Positions 9,400 through 19,592 of a stretch of 64,000 nucleotides of DNA are shown here, in pieces. Each line of letters starts with the position of its first letter. The first letter of the stretch is position 1. The position numbers were made by a program, and so were the translations under genes. This DNA comes from Magicicada septendecula (Eukaryota; Arthropoda; Insecta; Hemiptera; Cicadidae), in NCBI GenBank assembly GCA_034769895.1, contig CM068368.1:690943877-691007876 (forward strand), in the 5' to 3' direction. The notes below the pieces were generated by a model. It did no database searches, was not told the origin of the DNA, and was given only the letters and a program-made list of their open reading frames with translations.

Positions 9400-10680
9400 T
9401 GGTCTCCTGGCTAAGTCTCCCACCAGTTCAGATTCACATATGCTTATATTCAACGCACTGGTTTTGTTTCTTCCATACACTGAAGGCATCTCCACCAATA
9501 TAAATCTCATCCTTTTATAACTGCCAATATAGTTGTACCTCTTTAAGTCTCTTTTAATATCCATATTTCTCATTCTGTATTGTTTTGTAACTTCTGTGAC
9601 TCTTCAAAAATTCTTTTCTCTATATCCTCAGGCTCAGACGTACATGAGGTTACAATGTACTTTGTAAAAGACATTACCTCATTATACCTGTTAAATGCTT
9701 GATATTATCTTTATGTCAAATACGATGTACCCAATTAATATCATTTTTATGCAGTTTATTATTTATTAATGACTTGTTGTAATTCAAAAATTTTAATATG
9801 TTTCTTTAAACATTAGTATGGTGCATAATTTCTAGAGTAATTTCATTAACAGTATTCAAGTCTTGATGTGGAAATAATGGTGTTAAAATCACAAATAACA
9901 TGTATATTTTAGTAAAGTTGTTTAATGCAGTTATTTAGTGAAGTTGTGTAGCAACATAATTATTGAAGTACTGTTTCACAGTTCTTTTCCACTTTTAAGT
10001 TTTCCTCCATCGTAACACCATTACTTTAGTTTTTGCTTATTAATCTTCATTTTATATGCCAGTCCCATGATTCTCTTCACCATTTCCAGGATGTCCTTAA
10101 CTCACTTCCAGTTATCACCTCAGTGCCATTAATGAATTGAATTATATTTAAATATAAGTATATCACTACCGACTAGGAACACAAAGTTTTTTATTGGTAA
10201 AAAGGTAAAAATTTTACCTTATAGCCTGAATATTATCTTTAGCTTTATCAATTATATTTATCTTTTCTCCATATATCTTTACTCTAATGTCTCCCCTAAC
10301 TTGACTGCATATAGGTATTACAAATTATAGATAACAAAGCACAAACCTGTCTCACTCCCTTCCTTATAACATTATAACTGCTTCTTCTTGTTCATTACCT
10401 ACTAGAGTTTTGTTTTATATAAATTGCATATCAGTCATCTCTCTCTACATTGAATTTTAATTTTCCTTAGGATTTGAAACATTTGTACCCATCTGACATT
10501 TTGAGTGATTTTTTGACTCTAAGTAAGATGAAGGTGAGAAAGTTCACACCTCTCCAACACTTTCTATAATATTAGCTCTGGTGGCTTCACTCATTCCTAT
10601 GTCCTTCCCAAAACCAAATTGGTCATTGGTTAACATCTTCTTCTACTTCAAGCTTTATCTGCCTGAGTATTATGTTAATA
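9400..10680 (-). mobile_element. Decayed non-LTR retrotransposon (LINE), RT region
   Basis: Minus-strand reading gives LINE reverse-transcriptase fragments in the right order: NDQFGFGKDIGMSEATRANI (about 10620-10550), then ICNLYKTKLL and VGNEQEEAV (about 10420-10340), then DILEMVKRIMGLAYKMKINK (about 10110-10040). These resemble the QFGFRKG, YNLY...VRQG and MKINKKKTKVM landmarks of insect LINEs. The frame is broken many times and the YADD box is not legible. The boundaries are rough, and the sequence between 10158 and 10232 belongs to another element. Confidence 0.65.
10158..10232 (-). mobile_element. Short Penelope-like 3'-end fragment
   Basis: About 75 bases match the terminal region of the Penelope-like copies (for example 17302-17372): TCACTACCGACTAGGAACAC, then AAGTTTTTTATTGGTAAAAA, then ATTTTACCTTATAGCCTGAA. 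It stops just before the hammerhead core present in the longer copies. It lies within the decayed LINE and so marks a separate short insertion. Confidence 0.8.
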
Positions 10681-10689
10681 ACAGTTTCT

Positions 10690-11504
10690 CATCAGACTAA
10701 ATGTACAAAACTGTAATTAGAAGCAAGCTACTCAAGAGAGAAATATTCAGGACACTAAAACATCACAAAATAGTAAAATATGGAAAAAGAAATTAGCTTA
10801 ATTCTTCAGACTTACATGTAGTCTTATATCTCACAATATAAATACTTATACTCTAGTAAGTGAATACAAGAAATCATGTGCAGTATAAAAATGTGGACTA
10901 TCCAAAAGACATCAGCACTGTTCAAAAGTCCAGTCTAACTGTTTTATGAATAAAGTCATCGTTCTTGCGCTATAAGAAATGAAGCATTTGTTTAAAAATA
11001 AGAGCTAAAATGAAAAAGTCATAAAATATTTAATAAACACTCTTTTTGCTGTAGAAACGTGCCTATTGTGGGAACATAATTAATATGTTTCACATGAATT
11101 TTGTTGGATGCGATAAATTGACTACAATTCACTACCCTCATGAAGAAGTTCTTATTCTTCTGGGGACAGTAGAGTGCCCTACACCCATCATAGCTGACCC
11201 TCCCTCCATTAAACTTTTAGTAGGGGGACAGACTCCATATACTAGGAGATAAATATGACTTTTAAAATTGTGGGTTTGATGATTAAAGTAATATGATTCT
11301 TTATTCTTGATCAATGGGCTGCAGATATATTATACGATTAAAACAACACCCATCGGTGATTATAGTTTGTAAACAGGGGATATGTAATAAAGAAACACCA
11401 AGCTGTTATAGAAAATATTTGGTTTGTTACCTTCAAATTTATCTATGATTACTCATTTTTGTATCTTGTGTGTGTGTGTGTGTGTCTGATTTAATGAGTG
11501 TTAC
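10690..11504. other. AT-rich non-coding stretch; presumed formamidase intron or 3' flank
   Basis: I see no coding signal or element. Further formamidase exons should lie on the minus strand to the left of 11505 but I could not identify them here; they may lie beyond the elements or be too short to recognise. Confidence 0.4.
11467..11485. repeat. (TG)n microsatellite
   Basis: An uninterrupted TG dinucleotide run just downstream, in gene orientation, of the formamidase exon's splice donor. Confidence 0.9.
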
Positions 11505-11690
11505 CTTGTCAAGAGAACAGTGTTGTTCACAGATGTATTCAGAAGAGGCAATAAGTTAAATACACCACTGATAAGTACTAGTCCTTTGAAAACATAGCTA
11601 AACTTTGTATCCGCATCTTTTAAAAAATTACTCTTTATCAACTGTGCAGCTAAATGTGCTCCAGCAGAATGTCCTCCAAACCAGACTGAC
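11505..11690 (-). CDS. KFase: Kynurenine formamidase, nucleophile-elbow exon
   Basis: A 186-nt minus-strand exon bounded by a TTTTCAG acceptor (just above 11690) and a GACAAG|GTAA donor (just below 11505). It encodes SVWFGGHSAGAHLAAQLIKS, a variable stretch, then GLVLISGVFNLLPLLNTSVN. GHSAGAHLAA is the serine-nucleophile elbow of arylformamidase in the alpha/beta-hydrolase fold, and the SGVF-L-P segment is the next conserved strand. The enzyme hydrolyses N-formylkynurenine in tryptophan catabolism (family knowledge). The catalytic Asp and His should be in later exons, not found. No stop interrupts the exon, and it joins in phase to the exon at 13335-13413. Confidence 0.85.
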
Positions 11691-13334
11691 CTGAAAATAA
11701 TATTAAGTCGTGAGATTCAAAAACCATTGAAAATAATGTTTTCAAGTCTGCTATTTACCTGAAAATTTGATCAGAAACTAGAGAAAACAGAATCAACGAA
11801 ACTATCTACAAAGAGATATTGGTGATGTATAGAAATAAAACAGAAAAAAATTATGAATTAATAATTGGAATAATCTGTCAAAAATAATGTGAAGTATAAA
11901 TAACTATATAAATAAGACAAAACAAAAAATTACTTTCCTAGCTGTAAAAGTGACAGTGAAATAGATTTTGTAACAGAAACTTGTAAGTCAAATTTTCTGC
12001 AATCTTTTCCAAAAGATGAACATAATGAGAATTTTTTTAAAGGTTTCCTTATCATATTGAAATAGGAAAATAGGATTGCATAAAACTTCTTTACAAACTT
12101 TAATACAGCCGACAATGACCAACAAAACATACACATCATGTTTTTATGTATACAGGACGATAAAAATTTGATGATTTTTGGAAAGAAATTATCGCGAGAT
12201 CAGGTTGGCATATGTACTGTTAGTTGGTTAGAAAAGTAATTGAGAACATTTTCTAAATATGATATATAAATTGTATTAATTGGTTCTCAAAAATTATTCC
12301 AAAGATGATGAAGTGAGATTGATGGTAACTCAGTGAACAATCTAGCCTCTAAAGCTCAAAGGTGGTGTGTAAAAACTCCATAAAGACTCTATAGCATTAT
12401 GTTTACATCTAAAAACTCCAGAAGTATTTTTCGATCTGAATACTCAAAAAGAGGTTTGACAAATATTCCTATCGTGTATCTGTTGTAACTTGGGGGCAGA
12501 TGTTTACAACACAGTACTAACCAGTATACAAGGTACAGAATGGAACAATCGTTGGTGATTATTTTAATTATTGAGCACTTCACTTATAGTAGTTTAAAAT
12601 TTTATAATAAAAGGGAAAGTAAAAAGGAAATATAATGTAAAAATAACACAAAACAGATGTTATCTTAATTACAAAGAAGCCAGACTCAGATGTTAAATCT
12701 TCATGTGTATATAAGATCAGTAGCAGAAAAATTATAGTTGTTATATTTGTTTATGGCCATACAAGATTTAGGAAGAGGAAACTTGTACAAAATGAAACTT
12801 AATATTATATAAGTAAATCTACAATGAGCATAATTTGACACACAGTATTTCTAGCAGTTGTCCGAATAGTCTACATCTGTTAGGATTCACATTCAAAGGT
12901 AGGTGGATTCGCATTCACATTCACAACTAAAATTAATCACATCAACAGCAACCCCGTGGAATTACAGTTTCTTGGAACATTAGTCAAATTAACTGATCTC
13001 CCTCAACTACCTGACGATCAGCTGTTGCAATAAACCTTATGTGTATCGTATAACAGCTAATCCAAAATGTTTATCTGAGGTATTTTATAAGATGTACAAA
13101 AACTGTATAAAAGGTTTAAACCTGACACTTGTAGCTTAGTACTTACTGGCTTATCATTTTCTGCTTATTAAATACAGTACTATGGGTACTACTAGCAATG
13201 TGTGTGTGTGATTATACCCATGCAGATTATATTTTTATTTAGTAAACTACTAACTTTAAAAGTAAACCCAAACATAGTCTCAAATCCTTACAGCAAGAAT
13301 ATATGTAAAGTTTGTACTGTATTTATTGACTTAC
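11691..13334 (-). other. Formamidase intron
   Basis: About 1.64 kb between two in-phase exons, starting GTAAGT (complement of 13329-13334) and ending TTTTCAG. It is AT-rich with no element I recognise. A 69-codon minus-strand open frame (11930-12139) and a 64-codon one (12389-12583) lack splice sites and family similarity and are taken as chance. Confidence 0.75.
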
Positions 13335-13413
13335 TGACAACCATTTTCTGCTGCAGTTTTAAAGACATGAAGAGCTAACTCCTCAATCTCTTGAATTATA
13401 ACCTCCATTGTCA
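13335..13413 (-). CDS. KFase: Kynurenine formamidase, exon preceding the nucleophile elbow
   Basis: A 79-nt minus-strand exon with a TTTCTAG acceptor and a strong TCA|GTAAGT donor. It encodes TMEVIIQEIEELALHVFKTA then AENGCQ, the helix before the GxSxG strand in arylformamidases (compare the LDVMVDQVTRSVVFVQKRYP region of the human enzyme, recalled from memory). The last two bases CA join with the G of the next exon to make a Gln codon, keeping phase. Upstream exons with the HGG oxyanion motif must lie further right or beyond the inserted elements. Confidence 0.75.
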
Positions 13414-13477
13414 CTAGAAAGCAGAAAAGAACTGGACAAATAATAGTGTATTGGCTTACTGGAATGTACTAGTATAC

Positions 13478-13917
13478 CAGGGGCGGATCCAGCAAAGTTT
13501 TGGTGGAGGAAAGTGTTGACTTTGGGGAGTATTTTGAAAAGTTAGACCATTCTTTAAAGATCTAAAGTATAAATGATAGCAACGAGTGAAGATAAAATAC
13601 AGTTTCTTACTATCAACGTAATAGATTTATTACTGTATAAGAATTAATTCACATTTGTGTTTGTTAGTACAGTGTTCTTTTAATAACATTTACATACAGT
13701 TTAAAATAAACGCTACTCATTTAGGTTATCTATTAAACAAAAATTAAGCACACTGGTAAGGTGCAGTTACTATTTGAAGTAATTTTAGTGTATAACCATG
13801 AACTTACATACTATGATATGATTTGTAAATCATATTCACAATCATAAAACAACAAAAACTTTTCTGTGAAGTGACTATTTGGGGAGGGAAATTTCCCCCT
13901 CCGTGGATCCGCGCCTG
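13478..13917. mobile_element. MITE-like element with inverted terminal repeats
   Basis: The left end CAGGGGCGGATCCA and the right end, in reverse complement CAGGCGCGGATCCA, are near-identical inverted repeats about 440 bp apart, each followed internally by purine-rich GGGGGA-type sequence. The interior is AT-rich and non-coding. The ends resemble hAT termini. Flanks (CTAGTATAC on the left, CTAATACAG on the right) are similar but do not form a clean 8-bp duplication. It lies next to the gypsy fossil. Confidence 0.75.
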
Positions 13918-13964
13918 CTAATACAGTTGAATTCGACCATGTTTATTAAAGCTTTATACTATAC

Positions 13965-14511
13965 TGTTATGACATTACAGAACAGTATACGTGTTTGTCG
14001 AATGTACCAGAAGAATCTCGCTCTAATATATGTGGCATACGTGACTGTCAACGCATCCGCGAGAGTTTATTCGAAACCGCCAGCCGTGCGTCGGCCGGTA
14101 ACACAGCGGCCGCAGTTAATTACGTAGTTCACCGGGCGCTAAGACGCAATTTCGAACGTTCTGGTCTGTGAGCGCAGGTATAAATACATGGCGGCAGTGG
14201 CTTTAGTTTTCAGTATAGTAGCGACATATTTTCAGTGCGGGTTCGAGTTATTACTGTGCGCGTTCAAGTGGTTATTAGTGAAGTACTGCGTTTTATAATC
14301 GGACGGTATGTTGTAATACAATTGTGTTTTAATATTAGTTGACATTATTTGCGTGTGAACAATTTTTATTTGATTTGTTGTAGGAGACTGTGTTGTTAAT
14401 TACGAACTGTTTAACTGTAAAAATTAAAGCTGGTGATACTGACTTAATTGGTGTCTTGTACTTAATTTGTTTTCCACTGTACCTACGGTGATCAAGTAGA
14501 CCGTCGTAACA
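13965..14511 (+). repeat. 5' LTR of gypsy fossil G1
   Basis: 547 bp, TGTTATGACATTACAG to CCGTCGTAACA. A GTATAAATA box sits near 14178, suggesting the U3/R border lies shortly after. Related LTR sequence recurs at 16706-17234, 28440-28995 (inverted) and 29466-29729. Confidence 0.9.
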
Positions 14512-14590
14512 GTGGTGTCAGAACTGGGATAGAACGGTTAACAGTGGACACTTTGTACAAGACGAGTGTAGTTCGTAATTAATTAATAAA

Positions 14591-15742
14591 ATGGATACCA
14601 GTCAGATGATAGAAGCATTCCGAGCAATGCTACAGCAAAGTCAGGAACAAGAAAAAGAAAAACGAAGACAGGAAAGAGAAGAGGCAGAAAAACGACAAGA
14701 CGAAAAACGTAAACGTGAAAATGAAACACCAGAGAGACGACAAAAAGAAGAATTTAGTCGTCAATCAGAGGCGTTCGTACAAGAGGATACCACTGCAAAA
14801 TTCGTCCTGTTACGAGGTGAGCTGAAGAAACAAGTTGACAGAATATCTGAAGTAGAAAAATCTGTGTCAACTATGAAAACAAATATTTCAAGTTCAGAAG
14901 TTTCTATTGCAAATTCAATGAAACAAATTAAAAAGGAATTCGAACATTTAGCAAACGAAATAGTTGATAAAGTAAGACTATTAATAAATGCTGATGAAGA
15001 TTCAAAATATCAGAGAAATCAAACTGTAGTAGGGCCAGTTTTCGCAAAGGCCCCAATGTTTGATGGAAGTACTCATTGGGCAACTTATATTCACCAATTT
15101 GAAGCTGCCGCTCGCTTAAATAAATGGACGGAAGAAGAGAAAGGACTTTCACCAATTCTTGCTTTAAAAGGGCCTGCCGCAGAACTAATACAGAAAGTGC
15201 CATTTGACAGTCAGAACGTTTATGCCGAATTAACAAAAGCTCTGGAATTACGGTATGGTGACAAGCATTTGTGCGAAGTGTACCGTGAACAACTTAAAGC
15301 GAGGCGTCAGCGTTCCGCGGAAACCCTCCAGGAGTTTGAAACAAATGTCGACCGACTGACGAGATTGGCTTATCCTGAACAATCGGAGGACTTCTGGAAG
15401 TGGATTTCTCTCATTATGTTTATTGACGGTATCAGAGATAGTCAATTACAACAAGTGTTAAGAATGGCACGGCATGATAATAAATCAGACGCTCTTGTTC
15501 ATGCTCTCCGTTTTGAAGCTGCCAAGTCGGCGACCTACATTAATCAAAGTATGCCATCACGTTGTAGCCAAACGGATCCAATACCACAATATCGTCATAG
15601 CGGACGGAATAAAGGGACGATTCAAGATCAACAGTTTAAGACGTCAGCAGCGCCACAACGATCTTTCGAACCAAAGGATAAAGACAGAAGACCGAAGTGT
15701 TACAACTGTGGGAAACGTGGTCATCTACAGGTAGACTGCTGA
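14591..15742 (+). CDS. gag-like ORF of gypsy fossil G1
   Basis: 383 codons opening with MDTSQMIEAFRAML. Order: a highly charged N-terminal coiled coil (about residues 15-150, rich in E, K and R), a capsid-like region (about 155-320, including WATYIHQFEAAARLNKW and LRYGDKHLCEVYREQLKARR) typical of Ty3/gypsy retrotransposon gag, and one zinc knuckle CYNCGKRGHLQVDC (CX2CX4HX4C) at the end. The same layout appears in the inverted copy at 27071-28360. The protein belongs to a broken element. Confidence 0.85.
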   Translation: MDTSQMIEAFRAMLQQSQEQEKEKRRQEREEAEKRQDEKRKRENETPERRQKEEFSRQSEAFVQEDTTAKFVLLRGELKKQVDRISEVEKSVSTMKTNISSSEVSIANSMKQIKKEFEHLANEIVDKVRLLINADEDSKYQRNQTVVGPVFAKAPMFDGSTHWATYIHQFEAAARLNKWTEEEKGLSPILALKGPAAELIQKVPFDSQNVYAELTKALELRYGDKHLCEVYREQLKARRQRSAETLQEFETNVDRLTRLAYPEQSEDFWKWISLIMFIDGIRDSQLQQVLRMARHDNKSDALVHALRFEAAKSATYINQSMPSRCSQTDPIPQYRHSGRNKGTIQDQQFKTSAAPQRSFEPKDKDRRPKCYNCGKRGHLQVDC

Positions 15743-15879
15743 AAGAATAAAATACCGAGAGAAGAGAGCGATCGCACCGATTGGAGAAGTAAAGCCCCAG
15801 AACAGCACACAGTTCCCACGATACATAAGATTAGTGGAAACCTGATCGTTAATGGATTTGCGGAAGGTAAACGAAGAGC

Positions 15880-16192
15880 ATTTACAGTTGACACGGGCGC
15901 TACAGTGTCTATTGTGCGCCCTGACTTAATTAGCAACCGACGGCCTCAAATTAGCTCTTGTACAATACAGACTGTGACTGGAAGCCCCGTCAGTGTGTTA
16001 GGAAAGATAGACGTACGTGTACGCCTGGGTCTTCTCGAGTTTAGCCACCAAATGCTTGTTGCAGACATTGTTGATGAAGTGATTCTTGGCACGGACATTA
16101 TGAATGCCTACGGATTCGTTGTGGACTTGAGGGAGAATGTCCTGAAGGTTGGCCAAGAGAAGATACAGCTTTGCATGGCTAAACTAAAATGA
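15880..16192 (+). pseudogene. Retropepsin region of gypsy fossil G1
   Basis: Contains FTVDTGATVSIVRPDLI with the DTGA active-site motif of aspartic retropepsins, and downstream GLLEFSHQMLVADIVDEVIL followed by GTDIMNAYG, a typical second conserved block. It follows the zinc knuckle, as in Ty3/gypsy pol. The remainder of pol is largely absent in this copy. Confidence 0.75.
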
Positions 16193-16705
16193 TAGGGTCT
16201 ACCAACCATTCGATTAAGCGAGTGGCATTAGTCGAAGAAAAAGTCAACAGGTCTGGTCAAGAGGAACCCTCCCTATTGCAAGCGGAAATGGAGGAAGAAC
16301 TAGCAAGGAAGTACAAATAAGTGTAACGACAAAAAAAGTGATTGGAAAGCCAACTACGCGTGTCGAGACAAAACTCTTGCTTGTCCTGAGCTGATAGAAG
16401 CGGCCGAGGACAAAGTGGCTGAAGATGAGGTTACACAAGAGGTTGTTGACGAGAACCAAACAAACTTGGATCAGCCAGTGGTGTTTAGGTCATCAGTACA
16501 TGACGCAACGGGAGTGATTCCAGCAAAACTAGTGGTTGAGCGGAAGACTCGCATTCCTGGGAACGTGATGTTCGGATCACACGAGACTGAATTCGAAGAA
16601 CCGGAGAATTATCTTTCGCAAGGACGTCCACCTAGATCGCCTGGTCGAGTATTACTTCAGAGACGGTTTGCCAGTTCGGGACGAACAGGCTTAAGGAGGA
16701 GGCAG

Positions 16706-17234
16706 TGTTACGACATTACAGAACAGTCTACGTGTTTGTCGAATGTGCCATACGAATCTTGCTCTAATGTATGTGGCATACGTGACTGTCAACGTATCCG
16801 CGAGAGTTTTCTCGAAACCGCCAGCCGTGCGGACTGTGTCAAGGCCGCAGTTAATTACGTAATTTCGAACGTTCTGGTCTGTGAGTGCAGGTATAAATAC
16901 ATGGCGGCAGCGGCTTTAGTTTTCAGTATAGTAGCGATATATTTTCAGTGCGGTTCGAGTTATTACTGTGCGCGTTCAACTGGTTATTAGTGAAGTGTTG
17001 CGTTTAAAATCGGACGATATATTGTAATACAAGTGTGTTTTAATATTAGTTAACGTTATTTGCGTGTGAACAATTTTTTGATTTGTTGTAGAAGACTGTG
17101 TTGTTAATTATGAACTGTTTAACTGTAAAAATTAAAGCTGGTGATACTGACTTAATTGGTGTCTTGTACTTATTTTGTTTTCCACTGTACCTACGACGAT
17201 CAAGTAGACCGTACGTTTCGCGTACACTGTAACA
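16706..17234 (+). repeat. 3' LTR of gypsy fossil G1
   Basis: 529 bp, TGTTACGACATTACAG to CACTGTAACA, preceded by a purine tract. It differs from the 5' LTR by scattered substitutions and some size differences, including near its 3' end. A Penelope-like copy begins about 12 bp further on. Confidence 0.88.
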
Positions 17235-17245
17235 ATTAAGTTTGA

Positions 17246-18196
17246 TTCTTGGACTTTGTTGTCCATGACGTGTCCTTTGATTAACTAATTACTGTATAAG
17301 TATAACACTACTGACTCGGAACACAACGTTTTTTATAGGTAAAAACGTATAAGTTTTACCTTATAGCCTGAACCGGTTTTCGTTTTTAAAAAGCTTCTTC
17401 AGAGGTTGCCGTTGGGAGCACTGTCCATCTTGTTGTTGGCGACAGTATTGACTTTTGAAAGATCGATGTTGTGTGTGTGTGGGGTGTGATATGTTCGAAT
17501 AATGCTTGTGATTTGAATTGTGTCTGTTCGTTTAGGATGTCATTTGTATGTGTTTTCATGTGTTTGTATTGTTCTAGAGTTTCTCCAATTGTTCTAGAGT
17601 GTCTAGTTTTCGGCCTTTTGTGTGTACGTGTAGAATGTTCATGTTATTTTCGATGTTTTTGTATGTGTGGTTTGCTTCAATGAGGTGGTTTGCAAAGGTT
17701 GATTCTGTAGTGGAGTGGAGTGCCTTTGTGTGTTCAATGTATCTCTGTTTGAAGCTACGTCCTGTCTGGCCTATGTAGAATTTGTTGCAATTTGAGCAAT
17801 TTAGCTTGTAAACACCGGGTAGATCGAATTTGTTTTGTGCTTTGTGTGTGTGTTTTGATAGTGTGTGTTCTGTTTTGTTAGTAGTTTTGTATACGATTCT
17901 GTATCCTGCTTTTTTGAATTTGTGGGCTATTTTTTTTCAGTTTGTTTGTTGATGTATGTTAGTGTTATGAATTTGTTGTTTTCTGTCTTTGTCTGTTGTT
18001 TATTTTGTGTAAAAGCTTATTGACTATTGTTCTGTTGTATCCGTTGGATTCTGCTAGATGTTTTATCGTGTTTAGTTCGTCTTTGTAGTCTTTTTCATCT
18101 TGTGGGATGTTGTTAAGTCTATGTATCATAATTCTGAAGACAGCTAGTTTGTGTTGTATTGGGTAATTGGAGGAGTTGTGTATTAGTGTGTCATAA
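17246..18196 (-). mobile_element. Penelope-like element copy A (3' part)
   Basis: Minus-strand orientation. From 17246 it holds the element's terminal repeat region (with the candidate ribozyme), the GIY-YIG endonuclease region and the end of the reverse transcriptase, and stops at 18196 where copies B and D continue. 5' truncation of this sort is normal for target-primed elements. Of the copies here it looks the most diverged and is not coding. Confidence 0.85.
17355..17410 (-). ncRNA. Candidate hammerhead ribozyme core, Penelope copy A
   Basis: On the minus strand: CTGAAGA (17396-17402) matching the CUGANGA core, an A/U-rich stem-loop, GAAA (around 17378-17381), a short hairpin closed by ACC/GGC, then ATAAGG. 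Stem II is much changed from copies B-D yet still foldable as U-run against A-run. Activity is uncertain because stem III is short. Confidence 0.45.
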
Positions 18197-18380
18197 AATT
18201 AGGACATAAAATTATGGGTATTTTGACATAACTCATTTTTTACCCATATCTTAATTCAAAACTTATACCTAATTTACAAAAAAGGAATAAAATCAATTTA
18301 CAACTTGTCTATGTTCGTCAGATAATGTGTTATAGCACTAATATCCTGTATTGATGACTTTCGTTGCACAGGTTCCATTG

Positions 18381-18426
<46 letters not shown>

Positions 18427-19580
18427 GAGAAAAGGTATAATAGGTGTGTTTAAAATAATAATAACACTTCTTAAATCATATCGACTTTGTAAAAATCATT
18501 CCAAATTTTATTAAGTAAAATTTTCAAAAATTACGAATTAAAATTTTGTCATTATTATTCACATAATATTATTCTTTTGTGTGTGTTCATCGTACACACA
18601 ATTATTGCCGCTATACTAATAACATTACACACACATTCATAAATATAATACACAAGGTATAAATTTACATGTGTAAATAACAATTTTTATAATATATCAT
18701 GTGCTCTCGACTTGCTTAGATTGTCTATTTCTTTTTAAATTCCATACTTTTTTAATATTATTACGTATGAATATCTTATTCATGAATTATCAATCAATTT
18801 TAGAATTACTAAAACATTTCTGCTACGTTATAATTTCAAAAAAATAATTTCATAAACTTTAAATATCATTTTAAATTACTACAAATTAACTAACTAAATT
18901 TTACAATTATTATTGACACTATTAAAGTTATCATTGTCTCTTTTCTTTTTAATGTCTTTTTATGAATCGTTGGTTGACGAGTAAAAATGGTTTTATGTCA
19001 CCTTATTGCTGTGCGGTGATACTCAGTGATTCCTCGTCATGATCCTGAGGCCTGTGTTCTGTGTCGATCCTCCGTTGTCGTCTGATCCTGCTGGAGTCCA
19101 TTGTCCGGTCCTCCTGGTCCACTCAGCATTCAGATGACTCGTACAGTGCTGGGATATCGACCATTCGGCTGCCGCTGTGTTACAACGAAAAAGAGATCAA
19201 GCTGGGTGCTGCTCGCGTATTTATACTGTCGGGCGCAAAAATCATGTTTCAACCATTCTGTGCACGATTTCTATTGTTGTAGTTTGTCAAACGTCCCTTT
19301 ACAGATTCGATTATTTTTCGTACTTATTTTAGTTTTAATCGCAACATGCGAAGTCTTTTGTTTATTACTCGCTGTTCATATGATCGGTAATTTTTTTTAT
19401 GTATAATTGTATGTTAACAGTTTTTCTATACTTTAATTGTTCTTGGTTCTATTCACTTTTATTTACACTGCATTAATATTGTAATATTACCATCTTACCC
19501 GCTTTTAATCGCTGTATTTACTATTAAATTATTATTATTTATTTATAATTAAATTCAGCCTAACTCGACCCTCTACTGTT
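18197..19580. other. AT-rich block left of a candidate lone LTR
   Basis: No ORF of note. It lies between truncated Penelope copy A and the candidate primer-binding site at 19573-19589. If the LTR call is right this would be the leader side of that element (minus-strand orientation). A patch at 18990-19260 is less AT-rich but shows no recognisable protein. Confidence 0.4.
18383..18422. repeat. (AT)n microsatellite
   Basis: About 40 bases of uninterrupted AT dinucleotides shortly beyond the truncated end of Penelope copy A. Confidence 0.95.
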
Positions 19581-19592
19581 GGTGTGCCAAAT

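Larger units (their letters stand above)
13965..17234 (+). mobile_element. Ty3/gypsy LTR-retrotransposon fossil (copy G1)
   Basis: Two direct LTRs (13965-14511 and 16706-17234), both TGTTA...TAACA, enclose an internal region. A primer-binding site, TGGTGTCAGAACTGGGAT, starts one base after the 5' LTR and fits the 3' end of an insect tRNA-Leu. Parts seen: gag (14591-15742), a retropepsin region (about 15880-16190), a short integrase-tail-like stretch (about 16470-16620) and a purine tract AAGGAGGAGG before the 3' LTR. No reverse transcriptase is evident, so the copy is broken. The LTRs differ at several percent of sites plus size differences, so it is not recent. I see no matching target-site duplication. 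Confidence 0.88.

Noticed and set aside
11930-12139. Minus-strand 69-codon frame as another formamidase exon
   Set aside because: No family similarity, no suitable splice sites, and the flanking exons already join in phase without it.
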